The notes: generated from the sequence alone by a model not told the origin. A stretch of 64,000 nucleotides of DNA from Janthinobacterium sp. J1-1 (GCF_030944405.1 NZ_CP132339.1:5208001-5272000); one strand, 5' to 3'; shown: positions 18,381 to 28,191, counted from the first letter of the stretch. A program made the numbers and translations.

Positions 18381-20813
18381 ATGAACCTGAACACCCCCGC
18401 CCTGCTCGCCATGAGCTGCGCCGTCTCCGCCGCCCTGATCGCCCTGCCGGCGCAGGCGCAAAGCCAGCGCGCCAGCGCCAGCTACGCGATCGCCGCCGGC
18501 CCGCTGTCGACCGCCCTGAACGACTTTGCCGTGGCGGCCAGTGTCAGCCTGTCGACCGACCCGGCGCAAACGCGCGGCCTGCAGTCGCCCGGCGTGCGCG
18601 GCGCCTACAGCGTGGCGCAAGGCTTTGCGCTGCTGCTGGCCGGCAGCGGCCTGGAAGCGGTGCAACTGCCCAACGGCGGCTATGTGCTGCGCCAGGCGGC
18701 AGCGGCGCAGGCGCAGGCCGGCGGCGAAAAGACCATGGCGCCCGTGACCATCAGCGCCAGCCTGGAACGCGACCCCGTCAGCGAACACGGTAATTCATAT
18801 GCGGCGCGCGCCGTCACCGTCGGCAAGGGCGTGCAGACCCTGCGCGAAATCCCGCAATCGGTCAGCGTCATCACGCGCCAGAAGATGGACGACCAGAACC
18901 TGACCACGATCGACGCCGTGCTGGCCAATACCACCGGCATCACCATGTATGACAGCCCGATGGGCGGGCGCTATGTGTACTCGCGCGGCTTCATGGTCGA
19001 AACCTACCAGTTCGACGGCGTCAACCGCGCCATGTACTACCCGCAGGCGAACAGCTTTACCAGCAATACGGCCGTGCTGGACCGGGTGGAAGTGGTGCGC
19101 GGCGCCACCGGCCTGCTGCAGGGTACGGGCTCGCCCGGCGCCGCCATCAATATGGTGCGCAAGCGCCCGCTGGCGGAAAAGCAGGTGCAGCTGGCGGTGA
19201 CGGGCGGGCGCTGGAACGCGCTGCGCGGCGAAGTCGACGCCACCGGCCCCTTGAACGAATCGGGCAGCATACGCGGCCGCGTGGTGGCCGCGCATGACCA
19301 GCGCGACTATTTTTATGACGTCGGCGACAGCCGCACCGACGTGCTGTACGGCGTGCTGGAATTCGACCTGGCGCCGGACAGCAAGCTGACGGCCGGCGCC
19401 AGCATGGAAAAACTGCGCTCCACGCCGTTCTTTTCCGGCCTGCCCCTGTACAGCAACGGCCGCGACGCGAAGCTGCCCCGCTCGACCTTTATCGGCGCCG
19501 ACTGGAACCGCTGGAACAGCCGCCAGACGGCCGCCTTCGCCGAATTCGAGCACCGCTTCGACGCCGACTGGTCGCTGAAAGCCAGCGCGAATGTTACGCG
19601 CGAGCGGCATGACGTGAAATACATGTTCAACCTGGGCGCGATCAATCCGGTCACGCTGGCCGGCATGATGCGCTATGACGGCGTGTTCGACTACGGCGCC
19701 ACCAACAAGGGTATCGACCTGTCGCTCGATGGCAAATTCAATGCCTTCGGCCGCCGCCACGGCTTCAGCGCCGGCGTCAACACCAACCGGCTGGAAGGCG
19801 ACAGCGATTTCAGCCTGGCGATGCTGAACCAGGGCATCAATCCGCTGCAGCCCGATCATGGCGTGGAGGAGCCGAGCGACGCCTGGCTGCGTGAGCACAG
19901 CTACCGCGGCTCGCCCACCATCACCCGCATGCGCCAGACCGGCGCCTACGGCGTGGCCCGCTTCAGCGTCAGCGACCCGTTCACCGTGGTGGCCGGCGCG
20001 CGCGTCTCGAACTACAAATCGAGCAATATCAACCGCATCACGGGGGCGGCGGAAAGCGATCCGTACCAGGAAAACGGCGTCCTCACGCCCTACGGCGGCG
20101 TCCTCTATGCGTTCGACCCGCGCTGGTCCGGCTACGCCAGCGTCTCGGACATCTTCCAGCCGCAGAACTCGCGCGACGCCGCCGGCGCCCTGCTCGATCC
20201 GCTCAAGGGCCGCAACCTGGAAGCGGGCGTCAAGGGCGAACTGTTCGACGGCAAGGTCAATGCCTCGCTGGCCGTGTTCCGCATCGAGCAGCGCAACCGC
20301 GCCGAACTCGATCTGGTCAATACCTGTTCCAGCGGCACGGAATGCTATATCTCGGCCGGCAAGGTGCGCAGCCAGGGCGTGGATGCGGAAATCAGCGGCG
20401 AAGTGGCGCGCGGCTGGCAGCTGTTCGCCGGCTACACGCTGAACAATTTCAAATACCTGGACCAGACCTCGAGCGCCGGCGTGATGTTTGCCAGCACCTA
20501 CTCGCCGCGCCATATGCTGCGCGTGTGGAGCGACTACCGTTTACGCGGTGCGCTGGCCGCGTGGAGCGTGGGTGGCGGCGTCAACTTCCAGACCGAGAGT
20601 TCACGCGTCACGCAGAACATCAAGGTGGCGCAGGCGGCCTACGCGCTGTGGAGCGCGCGCGCCGCGGTTCAGATCGACCGCAACTGGACGGCGTCCCTGA
20701 GCGTGACCAACCTGCTCGACAAGCGCTACTACCAGACCGTGGGCGCGCCTGCCTGGGGCAATTTCTATGGCGAGCCGCGCAAGGCTACGCTGACCTTGCG
20801 GGCGCGTTTTTAA
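18381..20813 (+). CDS. TonB-dependent siderophore receptor with signalling domain
   Basis: 810-residue outer-membrane receptor. Signal peptide (MSCAVSAALIALPAQAQ), STN signalling domain at about residues 32-108 (YAIAAGPLSTALNDFAVAA), plug domain with REIPQSVSVITRQ and VEVVRGATGLLQGTGSPGA, and a beta-barrel ending in the aromatic RARF terminus. The FhuE/FpvA-like plug suggests a ferric hydroxamate or mixed siderophore ligand, but this is inference. The STN domain pairs with the FecIR system immediately upstream; the 110-base gap may hold the ECF-dependent promoter. Confidence 0.93.
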   Translation: MNLNTPALLAMSCAVSAALIALPAQAQSQRASASYAIAAGPLSTALNDFAVAASVSLSTDPAQTRGLQSPGVRGAYSVAQGFALLLAGSGLEAVQLPNGGYVLRQAAAAQAQAGGEKTMAPVTISASLERDPVSEHGNSYAARAVTVGKGVQTLREIPQSVSVITRQKMDDQNLTTIDAVLANTTGITMYDSPMGGRYVYSRGFMVETYQFDGVNRAMYYPQANSFTSNTAVLDRVEVVRGATGLLQGTGSPGAAINMVRKRPLAEKQVQLAVTGGRWNALRGEVDATGPLNESGSIRGRVVAAHDQRDYFYDVGDSRTDVLYGVLEFDLAPDSKLTAGASMEKLRSTPFFSGLPLYSNGRDAKLPRSTFIGADWNRWNSRQTAAFAEFEHRFDADWSLKASANVTRERHDVKYMFNLGAINPVTLAGMMRYDGVFDYGATNKGIDLSLDGKFNAFGRRHGFSAGVNTNRLEGDSDFSLAMLNQGINPLQPDHGVEEPSDAWLREHSYRGSPTITRMRQTGAYGVARFSVSDPFTVVAGARVSNYKSSNINRITGAAESDPYQENGVLTPYGGVLYAFDPRWSGYASVSDIFQPQNSRDAAGALLDPLKGRNLEAGVKGELFDGKVNASLAVFRIEQRNRAELDLVNTCSSGTECYISAGKVRSQGVDAEISGEVARGWQLFAGYTLNNFKYLDQTSSAGVMFASTYSPRHMLRVWSDYRLRGALAAWSVGGGVNFQTESSRVTQNIKVAQAAYALWSARAAVQIDRNWTASLSVTNLLDKRYYQTVGAPAWGNFYGEPRKATLTLRARF

Positions 20814-20816
20814 GAC

Positions 20817-21713
20817 CTAGAGAAACTGCGGTGCCGGGCGCACGGGCGGCTTGGGCAGCGGGATGAATTCCGTCTCGCCCGGCACCTTGCCCATGCGCTG
20901 CGCGCTCCAGTCCTCGCCCGCCTGCGCCAGGCGTTCCCTGCTTGACGAGACGAAGTTCCAGAAAATAAAACGCGGACCGTCGAGCGGCTCGCCGCCGATC
21001 ACCACGAACTGCGCCGGGCCGGTGCCGGCAGCGAGCACTGGGACGGCGTTCGATTCCAGCAGCGCCATGGTGTGCGGCGCCAGCGCCACGCCGTCCACCA
21101 GCACTGTGCCGCTGATCGGGTAAATCGCTGCCTCCGCCGGCAAGCCGTCCAGGCGCAGTTCCTGGCCGGCTTGCAGCGCCACGTCCAGATACACGGTTTG
21201 CATATAGGTGCGCACCGGCGACGTCCGGCCGAAGGCGGTGCCGATCAGGACCTTCACCACCGCGCCATCGAGCGTCACCACCGGGATATCGGCTTGCGGC
21301 GTATGGGTAAAACTCGGTTCGTCTTCCTCGTTCGCCTTGGGTAGCGCGGCCCACAGCTGCAGGCCGTGCGTGCGGTGCGGCTGGCCGGCCAGGTCGGCCG
21401 GCGTGCGTTCGGAATGGACGATGCCGCGCCCGGCCGTCATCCAGTTGATGGCGCCCGGTTCGATGCGCTGGTACGAGCCGATGCTGTCGCGGTGGTCCAT
21501 CGCGCCTTCGAACAGATAGGCGACGGTGGCCAGGCCGATATGCGGGTGCGGGCGCACGTCGTGGTTGGCGTCGGGCGCCACGTCGATCGGGCCGAAATGG
21601 TCGAAAAAGATAAAGGGGCCGACCGTCTGCTTGACGCTGGACGGCAGCAAACGGCGCACCACGAAACCGCCGCCCAGGTCTTTCTCGTGGCTTTTCAGGA
21701 TGGCCGCACTCAT
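20817..21713 (-). CDS. Pirin family protein
   Basis: 298-residue bicupin. The metal-binding motif is clear: HDVRPHPHIGLATVAYLFEG followed by MTAGRGIVHSERTP. YhaK/pirin proteins act as quercetinase-like dioxygenases or redox-sensitive regulators; the role here is open. It overlaps the following OsmC gene by four bases and shares its direction, so the two probably form an operon linked to oxidative stress. Confidence 0.9.
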   Translation of the reverse strand: MSAAILKSHEKDLGGGFVVRRLLPSSVKQTVGPFIFFDHFGPIDVAPDANHDVRPHPHIGLATVAYLFEGAMDHRDSIGSYQRIEPGAINWMTAGRGIVHSERTPADLAGQPHRTHGLQLWAALPKANEEDEPSFTHTPQADIPVVTLDGAVVKVLIGTAFGRTSPVRTYMQTVYLDVALQAGQELRLDGLPAEAAIYPISGTVLVDGVALAPHTMALLESNAVPVLAAGTGPAQFVVIGGEPLDGPRFIFWNFVSSSRERLAQAGEDWSAQRMGKVPGETEFIPLPKPPVRPAPQFL

Positions 21714-22108
21714 GCCAGCACCGTCGTGATTTCAGTGGTGACGGCCGTCATCAGCTTGTGGATCGGGCACTTGGCGGCTGCACCCAGCAATTCCTCGCGC
21801 TGCGCGTCGGAGAGGTCGCCGGTCAGGTGCAGGCTGACGGCCAGGCGGTACACGCCCTTGCGTTCTTCGCTGGCGTCGCGCTCGGTCGACACTTCCACGT
21901 TTTCCAGCGGAATGCCCTTGTGCTTGGCGTACCAGACCACCGTCAGCGCCTTGCAGGCAGACAGCGCGGCGTCGTACAAATCGTGCGGCGACGGGCCGGA
22001 ATCGCCGCCGCCTTCGGCCACCGAGCCGTCGGCGGAAATGATATGGTCGCGCACGTGCACGATATGGCGCATGGGTTGCGACTGGTCACGGATGGCTTTG
22101 ATGGTCAT
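21710..22108 (-). CDS. OsmC/Ohr-family protein
   Basis: 132-residue thiol peroxidase-like protein. PSPHDLYDAALSACKALTV carries the first redox cysteine and AAKCPIHKLM the second; these two cysteines reduce organic hydroperoxides in the family. MTIKAIRD is used as the start, with AAGGAA upstream. It lies upstream of and overlaps the pirin gene. Confidence 0.88.
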   Translation of the reverse strand: MTIKAIRDQSQPMRHIVHVRDHIISADGSVAEGGGDSGPSPHDLYDAALSACKALTVVWYAKHKGIPLENVEVSTERDASEERKGVYRLAVSLHLTGDLSDAQREELLGAAAKCPIHKLMTAVTTEITTVLA

Positions 22109-22190
22109 GGCGTTCCTTGCGGCGTTTGGGAAAGCCACAATTTACACCGTTTGCCCGCTTTGCGCACCCGGCCATAGTAGTAGCCGGGGG

Positions 22191-22916
22191 CTATTTGATG
22201 CGGAACAGCGCATCGACCGTCTGCGCCATCTTGACGGCGCTGACCATCAGCATGTCTTCGGGATTTTGCCGCTCGCGGCTGTTGGCCCGGCTGTAGCGGT
22301 CGGCCGGCACCAAACCCACCGAGTTGCCCAGGTATTTCAGCTGGTCCGACGAGATGCCGGCCACCGCGCCGACGCGCTTGCCGAAGCCGCGCGCCATGGC
22401 GTCGGCGCGGCGCTGCGCATCCTTGACCGCCTCGCCCACCAGTTCTTCTTCCAGCCGCACGCGCTCGGTGAGGCCGAAGGTGACGGCGAAGGCGTCGAGG
22501 TTGGGCATGTCGAGCAAGGCGCGCATCACGACCGGCCACTTCGACAGGTCCGCCACGTTGATATGCACGCTGGCCTTGACGGTGTATTGCGGATTGGCCG
22601 GGTCCTGCTCGGCGCCCTTGCGGATTTCCTTGCGCACGTCGCGCACGTCGATGCCGGCCGCCGCGTCAGGCAAGCCCTGCTCGACCAGCAAGGCCTTGAT
22701 GTGCGTGATGCGCGCCTGCACCTGCGTGGTGGCCGCCTCGGCCGACGGGTCGAACACCGCCACCTCGAAATCGATCTCGCCCAGGTCGGGCGTGACGAAG
22801 CTGAAGGCGGTGCCGGTGGCGTGAATGAAGGGATAAGAAGGCAGGTCGGCCGCCACGGCGGGCAAGGAAAAGCCGCTGACGGCCAGTACACAGGTGAACC
22901 AACAAGTCTTGAACAC
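22191..22916 (-). CDS. SIMPL-domain (DUF541) periplasmic protein
   Basis: 241-residue exported protein. GTG is the likely start: GGAGA lies seven bases upstream, and it yields a Sec signal peptide (CWFTCVLAVSGFSLPAVAA). The mature part shows the DUF541 pattern: FSFVTPDLGEIDFEVAVFD, a YTVKASVHI strand, a helix with AVKDAQRRADAMARGFG, and GAVAGISS. Related proteins include BP26/OMP28 and YggE, linked to oxidative stress. It lies 46 bases downstream of the kinase gene. Confidence 0.82.
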   Translation of the reverse strand: MFKTCWFTCVLAVSGFSLPAVAADLPSYPFIHATGTAFSFVTPDLGEIDFEVAVFDPSAEAATTQVQARITHIKALLVEQGLPDAAAGIDVRDVRKEIRKGAEQDPANPQYTVKASVHINVADLSKWPVVMRALLDMPNLDAFAVTFGLTERVRLEEELVGEAVKDAQRRADAMARGFGKRVGAVAGISSDQLKYLGNSVGLVPADRYSRANSRERQNPEDMLMVSAVKMAQTVDALFRIK

Positions 22917-22962
22917 GGCATCTCCAGCGATGAAAGGAAGATGCAGTATCGGGCAAGATGAC

Positions 22963-25302
22963 TTATTTGACAAGTTCGGGATCGAGCTGGCGCGCCACCC
23001 GGAAGCCGACGATATCGTTCGACAGCACGATGGAAAAGCCGTTGCGGATGGCCGAGCGCAGATAGCGCGGGTGGTACAGCCAGGAGCCGCCGCGCAGGAT
23101 GCGCCGGCTGGTGTCGCCACCGTCTTCCCAGGCGCTGCCGTCGCATGGCGCGCCGTCGTAGTTGTCGTGCACGATGTCCTGCACCCATTCCCATACATTG
23201 CCGTGCATGTCGAACAGGCCCCAGGCATTCGGCGCGAAGGTATTCCTGGCGCTGGTGCCGCCCCGGTACTGGCCGCGCGCGCCGCCGTTGTACACATACA
23301 GGCCGTCGAAATTGGCCTGCTCGGTGCTGATGGTGTCGCCCACGTTGAAGGCGCCGCGGGTGCCGGCGCGGCAGGCGTATTCCCATTGCGCCTCGCTCGG
23401 CAGGCGATACACCTGGCCGGTTTTTTCGCTGAGCCAGGCCAGGTACAGCTGGGCGTCGTTCCAGCTCACGCCGACCACCGGATGCTGCTCGTTCTGCACG
23501 AAGCCGGGATTGTCCCAGTCGGTTTCCGCGCCGGCCCGTTCCCAGCCGGTCGCCTTGACAAAGGCGCGCCACTCGCCCACGCTGACCGGGTGGATCGCCA
23601 GCGCAAAGCCGCGCTCGATGCCGACCCAGTGCTGCGGCTTTTCGCGCTCCAGCCAGCCCTGCTGCGAGCCGGCCTGCAAGGCCGCCTTGTGCTCTTCGTC
23701 GCTCGCGCCCATCTGGAAACGGCCGCTGGGCAGGCATACCAGCTCCGGCCCCTGGCCGGAACCATCGAGGAAATCGTCGCGCAGCAGGCCGGTTGGCGCA
23801 GCCACCGGCGCGGGCGGCTGCGCCTCCGGTGTCTCGGTGACGGGGGCCGCCGCAGGCGCAGGCGCAGGAGCAGCCGCAGCCGGCGCGGCGGCGCGGCTGG
23901 CCTCTTCCTTGCGCGCCCGTTCCTGCTCGGCGCGGTAGGCCGCTTCGGCTTTCGCCTGGATCGCCTTGCGCTGCAGTTGCTGGTGCTCCTGCAGGGCGGT
24001 GGCGGCATCGGCTTCGCGCCGCGCGCGCAGCTGGCCGCGCAGCGCTTCCTTGCGCAGCTTGCGCGCCTCTTCCGCTTCGAACTGGCGCTGGGCTTCCTGC
24101 TCGCGGCGCAGCTTGTCCTGGCGCTGCTTTTCCAGCGCCGCGGCATGGGCTTCGGCCTTGCGGCGCTGCTCCTGTTCTTCCTCGCGCCGGCGCGCTTCCT
24201 CCTTGGCCTGCTCGGCGTCCAGCGCCGCCTGCTTCTGCCGCGCGGCCGCGCGCGCGCGTTCCTGGCGCGCCTGTTCGGCCAGCTCCTCGGGTGATGGCCC
24301 GGCCGCCCGTTCCAGCATTTCCAGCAAGGCCAGCACCGATTGCGGGCGCAGTTCCGGCGTCATCGAAAAGCCGTTCTGCAGCACCTGCCATTGGGCCGCC
24401 TTGAGTGCCTGCGGCGCCGACGGCAGTTGTTCCGCCGTGCGCGCGCCGTCGAACGGCATGCGCCCTTCGAGCATCTGGTAGATCATCACCGCCACCGCAT
24501 ACACGTCCAGGCGCGGGCTGGGCTGGCGCTGGTGGGCGCCCGCCTCGGGCGCGCGATAGCCTTCCGTACCCGCATTCGGCGTTTCCAGCCCCAGGCTGCT
24601 GCCCGCATTGCGCACGCGCGAGGCGATGCCATAGTCGAGCAGCTTGATGTCGCCCTTGCTCGTCAAAAAGACATTGCCCGGCTTGATATCGCGGTGCACC
24701 AGCTTGTGCTTTTCCCACGCATACGACAGCGCGTCGGCCACCGGCTGCAGCAGTTCCTGCACCGCGGCCAACGGCAGCGGCCCCTGGCGGGCCAGGTAGT
24801 GTTCCAGGTCTTCGCCATCGAGGCATTCCATGATGATGAAATAGCTCGAAGTGGCCGGGTCCTGCGCCCATTCATACACGCGCACGATGTTTTCATGCGC
24901 CAGTTTGCGCGCCTGCGTCGCTTCCTCGATCAGCAGCCGCGCGTGGGTGGCGCTTTGCGTCAGCTGCGGCGGCAGGATCTTCAGCGCCACCATTTCGCTG
25001 CTGCCCAATTCGGCGTGCGTGGCCAGGTCGGTGGCCTGCCATACCTGGCCCATGCCGCCGGTGCCGATCAGGCGCTCCAGGCGGTAGCGGCGGTTTTGCG
25101 GACCGATCTCCTGGCCCGTCATGAAACCCAGCTCGGTACCCTGGCGCACCGGCGGCGTGCCTGGCGCCGGCGCGGCGCCGGGCGGCGCGTATTCGGCGTC
25201 GAGGATGGCGTTCTTGCGGCGTTCGAATTCCTGCTCGCTGAGCAGGCCGTCGTCATGCAGGGCGCGCAGTTCTCGCAGCTTGTCTCGTGCTTTTTGCATC
25301 AT
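22963..25302 (-). CDS. Ser/Thr protein kinase fused to a formylglycine-enzyme-like (SUMF1) domain
   Basis: 779-residue cytosolic protein with four parts. Residues 5-35 form a SHOCT-like hairpin (LHDDGLLSEQEFERRK). A Hanks-type kinase spans about 73-350: GTGGMGQVWQA, lysine in MVALKIL (about K108), HRDIKPGN at 203-210, and DYG instead of DFG at 223-225. A charged coiled coil covers about 355-500. The C-terminal FGE-sulfatase domain, about 520-779, has LPSGRFQMGASDEEH, WEYACRAGT, HGNVWEWVQD and RILRGGSWLY. All catalytic kinase residues are present. The start is at MMQKARDK, 20 bases after the upstream coiled-coil gene, suggesting an operon. Kinase-FGE fusions are known; the substrate is not. 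Confidence 0.88.
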   Translation of the reverse strand: MMQKARDKLRELRALHDDGLLSEQEFERRKNAILDAEYAPPGAAPAPGTPPVRQGTELGFMTGQEIGPQNRRYRLERLIGTGGMGQVWQATDLATHAELGSSEMVALKILPPQLTQSATHARLLIEEATQARKLAHENIVRVYEWAQDPATSSYFIIMECLDGEDLEHYLARQGPLPLAAVQELLQPVADALSYAWEKHKLVHRDIKPGNVFLTSKGDIKLLDYGIASRVRNAGSSLGLETPNAGTEGYRAPEAGAHQRQPSPRLDVYAVAVMIYQMLEGRMPFDGARTAEQLPSAPQALKAAQWQVLQNGFSMTPELRPQSVLALLEMLERAAGPSPEELAEQARQERARAAARQKQAALDAEQAKEEARRREEEQEQRRKAEAHAAALEKQRQDKLRREQEAQRQFEAEEARKLRKEALRGQLRARREADAATALQEHQQLQRKAIQAKAEAAYRAEQERARKEEASRAAAPAAAAPAPAPAAAPVTETPEAQPPAPVAAPTGLLRDDFLDGSGQGPELVCLPSGRFQMGASDEEHKAALQAGSQQGWLEREKPQHWVGIERGFALAIHPVSVGEWRAFVKATGWERAGAETDWDNPGFVQNEQHPVVGVSWNDAQLYLAWLSEKTGQVYRLPSEAQWEYACRAGTRGAFNVGDTISTEQANFDGLYVYNGGARGQYRGGTSARNTFAPNAWGLFDMHGNVWEWVQDIVHDNYDGAPCDGSAWEDGGDTSRRILRGGSWLYHPRYLRSAIRNGFSIVLSNDIVGFRVARQLDPELVK

Positions 25303-25321
25303 CTGGCGTACGGGGCTTCCA

Positions 25322-27622
25322 TCAAGGCTGCACTGCCACGCCGCAGGCGGCGCAGAATTTGTCTTCCGGATGGCCGGCCCGCAGCGCATGGCCATTGCTG
25401 CAGCAGCGCGCCGGCGCGCCGCCGGCAACCGCCTGCGCCACCGCCACGCCCAATTGCGCCTGCGCGCTCAAGCCATGGTTGTGTGCGGCGTTCTGCAAGG
25501 CGATCAGGTCCAGTTGCTGGCGCCGTTCGCGCTCGGCCTGCGCCTCGAGATACGCGCGCTCCTGCGCCACGCCCTCTTGCGCCATGCGCATGGCCTGTTC
25601 CGGCGCGATGCTGTTCTCGGCCGCCGCCAGCGCCGCCAGCGCGTGGATCTGCTCGGCGCTCATGCCGGCCTGCAGCTGGGTTTTCAGCACCTGCGCCAGC
25701 ACGGCCGCATTCGGCCCGGCCGCCATCGCCACCTTGCCGGTGTCGCTCAGGGTGCCGATTTTTTCAATCCGGTCGATATCGATGCGCGCCAGTTCGGCCG
25801 CATGCGCCTGCTGCGCCACCAGCGCTTCGTAGTCGTTTTTCCAGCGCGCGTAATCGTGTTCGCGCTGCTGCGACATGGCCAGCAAATCACGCTGCCACTG
25901 CGCCTCCTGCTCCAGCTGGCGCAGCTGCTGGCGCTGTTCCTCGATCGCCAGCGCATCGAGCTGCGCCAAATGCGCCTGCTGGTGCAGCTGGCGCGCATGC
26001 ACGCCGTCGGCCTCGATCGTGCGCAGCAGTTTTTCCTGCTGGGCGATGGCGTCCTCGCGCGCGCCGCCACGGCGCAGCACGGCCACTTTTTCGGCGATCT
26101 CGGCCGCCTGCACCTGCGCCGTCTCGTCCTTGTGCGCCTCGGCGCGCAGCAGTTCGCGCTGGCGCGCCAGCTGCATCTGGTCTTCCCATTCCTGCACCCG
26201 CTCCGCTTCGCGCTTGCGCGCGGCGGTGGCCAGCACGGCACCCTGCCAGGCCGCCTTGTGCTGTTCCGCTTCCAGCTGCGCTTCGCGCTGGGCCGCATCC
26301 TGTTCGGTCTTGTGCAGGCGCGCCAGCTGGGCGCGGCGGCCCGCCTCGTCGTCGATCAGCAGCGCGCTTTCCACCTGCTGGGCGATGGCCTGCAAATGCA
26401 CCTGGTGCGTGAAGCGCTGCTGCGCCAGTTGCAGCTGTTCGCGCCCGCTCAGCTGCGACAATTCCAGTTCGCTGCGCATCTTGATGGCCGCCAGCGCGCG
26501 CACATGCTGCCATTCGGCCGCTTCATCGGCGTGCGTCGCGCCCTTTTTCGCCAGTTCCTGCTTGAGCTCCTGCAGCGCCACGGCGGCGCCATGGTCGAGC
26601 GCCTGGCGCTGCGATTTCGCTTCCAGGATACGGCCGTACAGGTCGATCTGGCGGCCGCGCAGCGCCTGCAGGCGTTCGGCTTCCTGGTGCGCCAGTTCGG
26701 CCTGCCCCACCTTGGCGTCCTGCTGCAGTTCCAGGCGCCGCTGCGCGTGGCGCAGTGTCAATGCTTCGCGCGCGATGCGCTGCAGTTCTTCGTCATCGTA
26801 GAGCTGGTCAAGCTGGCGGCTGCGTTCCAACGCCTCTTCGCCGTCTGGCGCCTGCAGGCCGCCCAGCCACAAGGTGCCGATGCAGGTCTCGTCGATGGCC
26901 AGCTTGTCGTGACGCAGCGCCAGCGTCTCCACGCCCGCCACCGCCAGGCCCGAGGGGGCCAGGCGCTGGCTCAGGGACGATTGCAGGCGCTCGTTGAACT
27001 GCGGCCGCAGGTCGGCGTTGGCGTCCATCTCGCGCAGCGCGCGGCTGCCGGTAAATTCCAGCGCGATCTGGCGCACCGAGGGCAGCAGCAAGGCATGCAA
27101 ATGGGCCAGGGTGACGGCGCCCGGCGCGCGCATGAACTGGCGCGCAAAGGCGTCGGGCTGGCCCAGCGCGAGTTCGACCTGGAAGGTGGCGGCGATCTGC
27201 AGCTGCTCGGTGCTGGCCAGCGCCGGCAGCTCGAAGGTCAGCGAGAGCGGCGCGGCGCGCGCGATCAGCACTTCGGCCGGACGCGCCGGCAGCAGCTGCG
27301 GCAGGCGCGCAAAGAAGGCGGCGCTGTCATAGTCGCCCGCCGGCATCAAGGTGAAAGCGTCCGATTGCACGATCCAGGCGCGCGCCTGCTCGGGCACCTG
27401 CAGGCGCTTGCCGGCGCCGCCAAACAGCGACGACAGCTCACGCACGCCAAAGAACAGGGCCAGCTGATCGTCGGCGAGGCGCCACTGGTTGGCATGCAGC
27501 ACGGCGTCGTTGCCCGGTGTGCCGAGCGACAGGCCGCATTGCGCGCAATAGCCTGCGGCCGCGGCATTCTTGTGTTCGCAACGGGGGCACCGGGCGCCGC
27601 CAAAACCAAACAATTGGAACAT
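25322..27622 (-). CDS. Zinc-ribbon, SPFH-like, long coiled-coil protein beside the kinase
   Basis: 766-residue protein with a zinc ribbon at each end. The N-terminus MFQLFGFGGARCPRCEH...CAQCG forms the first ribbon, and SNGHALR...FCAACG at the C-terminus the second. Residues of about 65-260 look like an SPFH/band-7 type domain (VPEQARAWIV, TLMPAGDYDSAAFFARLPQL). Roughly 270-640 is a glutamine/alanine/glutamate-rich coiled coil. No signal peptide or membrane helix. It probably oligomerises and scaffolds the downstream kinase; it lies directly upstream in the same operon. Related architecture occurs in the YdjI/virion-core-like bacterial proteins, but the function is unknown. Confidence 0.72.
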   Translation of the reverse strand: MFQLFGFGGARCPRCEHKNAAAAGYCAQCGLSLGTPGNDAVLHANQWRLADDQLALFFGVRELSSLFGGAGKRLQVPEQARAWIVQSDAFTLMPAGDYDSAAFFARLPQLLPARPAEVLIARAAPLSLTFELPALASTEQLQIAATFQVELALGQPDAFARQFMRAPGAVTLAHLHALLLPSVRQIALEFTGSRALREMDANADLRPQFNERLQSSLSQRLAPSGLAVAGVETLALRHDKLAIDETCIGTLWLGGLQAPDGEEALERSRQLDQLYDDEELQRIAREALTLRHAQRRLELQQDAKVGQAELAHQEAERLQALRGRQIDLYGRILEAKSQRQALDHGAAVALQELKQELAKKGATHADEAAEWQHVRALAAIKMRSELELSQLSGREQLQLAQQRFTHQVHLQAIAQQVESALLIDDEAGRRAQLARLHKTEQDAAQREAQLEAEQHKAAWQGAVLATAARKREAERVQEWEDQMQLARQRELLRAEAHKDETAQVQAAEIAEKVAVLRRGGAREDAIAQQEKLLRTIEADGVHARQLHQQAHLAQLDALAIEEQRQQLRQLEQEAQWQRDLLAMSQQREHDYARWKNDYEALVAQQAHAAELARIDIDRIEKIGTLSDTGKVAMAAGPNAAVLAQVLKTQLQAGMSAEQIHALAALAAAENSIAPEQAMRMAQEGVAQERAYLEAQAERERRQQLDLIALQNAAHNHGLSAQAQLGVAVAQAVAGGAPARCCSNGHALRAGHPEDKFCAACGVAVQP

Positions 27623-27942
27623 GTGTGACTCCTGATGATGATGTGATCCGCGCAAGCTGCGACGTCGATTCTAGCAGCAGCGCCGCCAGCGAAGCGCGGC
27701 GCACCAAACGCGCGCGCACTTCTGCCCAGTTGTAAATGATGCCACATGGCAATTAGCTTCATAGGGCAGGATACAGGCCTGTTTCCCCCTCAATTCGAGC
27801 GGTGGCCCCGGCCACGCATTTCAGCGCCCGTTTTTTGCCGTTGATGCCGCAAAAATCGCGGCTGGTCGCAAGCGCGTGGCGACCTGCGGGGCGCATGGCT
27901 ACAGTACATCCATACCCCACCCGCCAGCCGAAAGGACGCATC
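27623..27942. other. 320-base intergenic region, little recognisable
   Basis: Divergent spacer between the coiled-coil gene and the small exported protein. The only feature I would point to is CTACAGTACAT at 27899-27909, a possible -10 region for the rightward gene. No coding frame or strong repeat is seen. Confidence 0.4.
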
Positions 27943-28191
27943 ATGAAAACCCTGAAAAACCTCGAAGCCATCTTCACCGTCGCCGTCGCCATCGCCTGCT
28001 CGGCCAGCTATGTCAGCTTCCTGCAGGCGCCTGCCGCAAAAGCCGACGCGGCCCAGTCCACCACCGCCATGCAGGTGGTGACCGTCACCGCCAAGCGCCT
28101 GACGCCACAGGAAAAGCAGCTGTCGCTGCTGGAGGAGCGTCAAAGTCGGGCAGAGAGCCAGCAAGGCAGCAGCACCGCCAGCCTCCTGTGA
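27943..28191 (+). CDS. Small exported or membrane-anchored protein
   Basis: Unrecognised 82-residue protein. An AAAGGACG ribosome site precedes MKTLKNLE, and an N-terminal hydrophobic segment (AIFTVAVAIACSASYVSFL) could be a signal anchor. The rest is a polar tail with VVTVTAKRLTPQEKQLSLLE and an acidic/glutamine helix. Composition and ribosome site support a real gene. No function assigned. Confidence 0.65.
   Translation: MKTLKNLEAIFTVAVAIACSASYVSFLQAPAAKADAAQSTTAMQVVTVTAKRLTPQEKQLSLLEERQSRAESQQGSSTASLL

Noticed and set aside
18795..20513. 572-codon minus-strand frame
   Set aside because: Antisense to the TonB-dependent receptor; composition is not protein-like.
12099..25302. Phosphatase, FHA protein and kinase as one T6SS regulatory cluster
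   Set aside because: Unrelated operons lie between them, and no T6SS structural gene is present.
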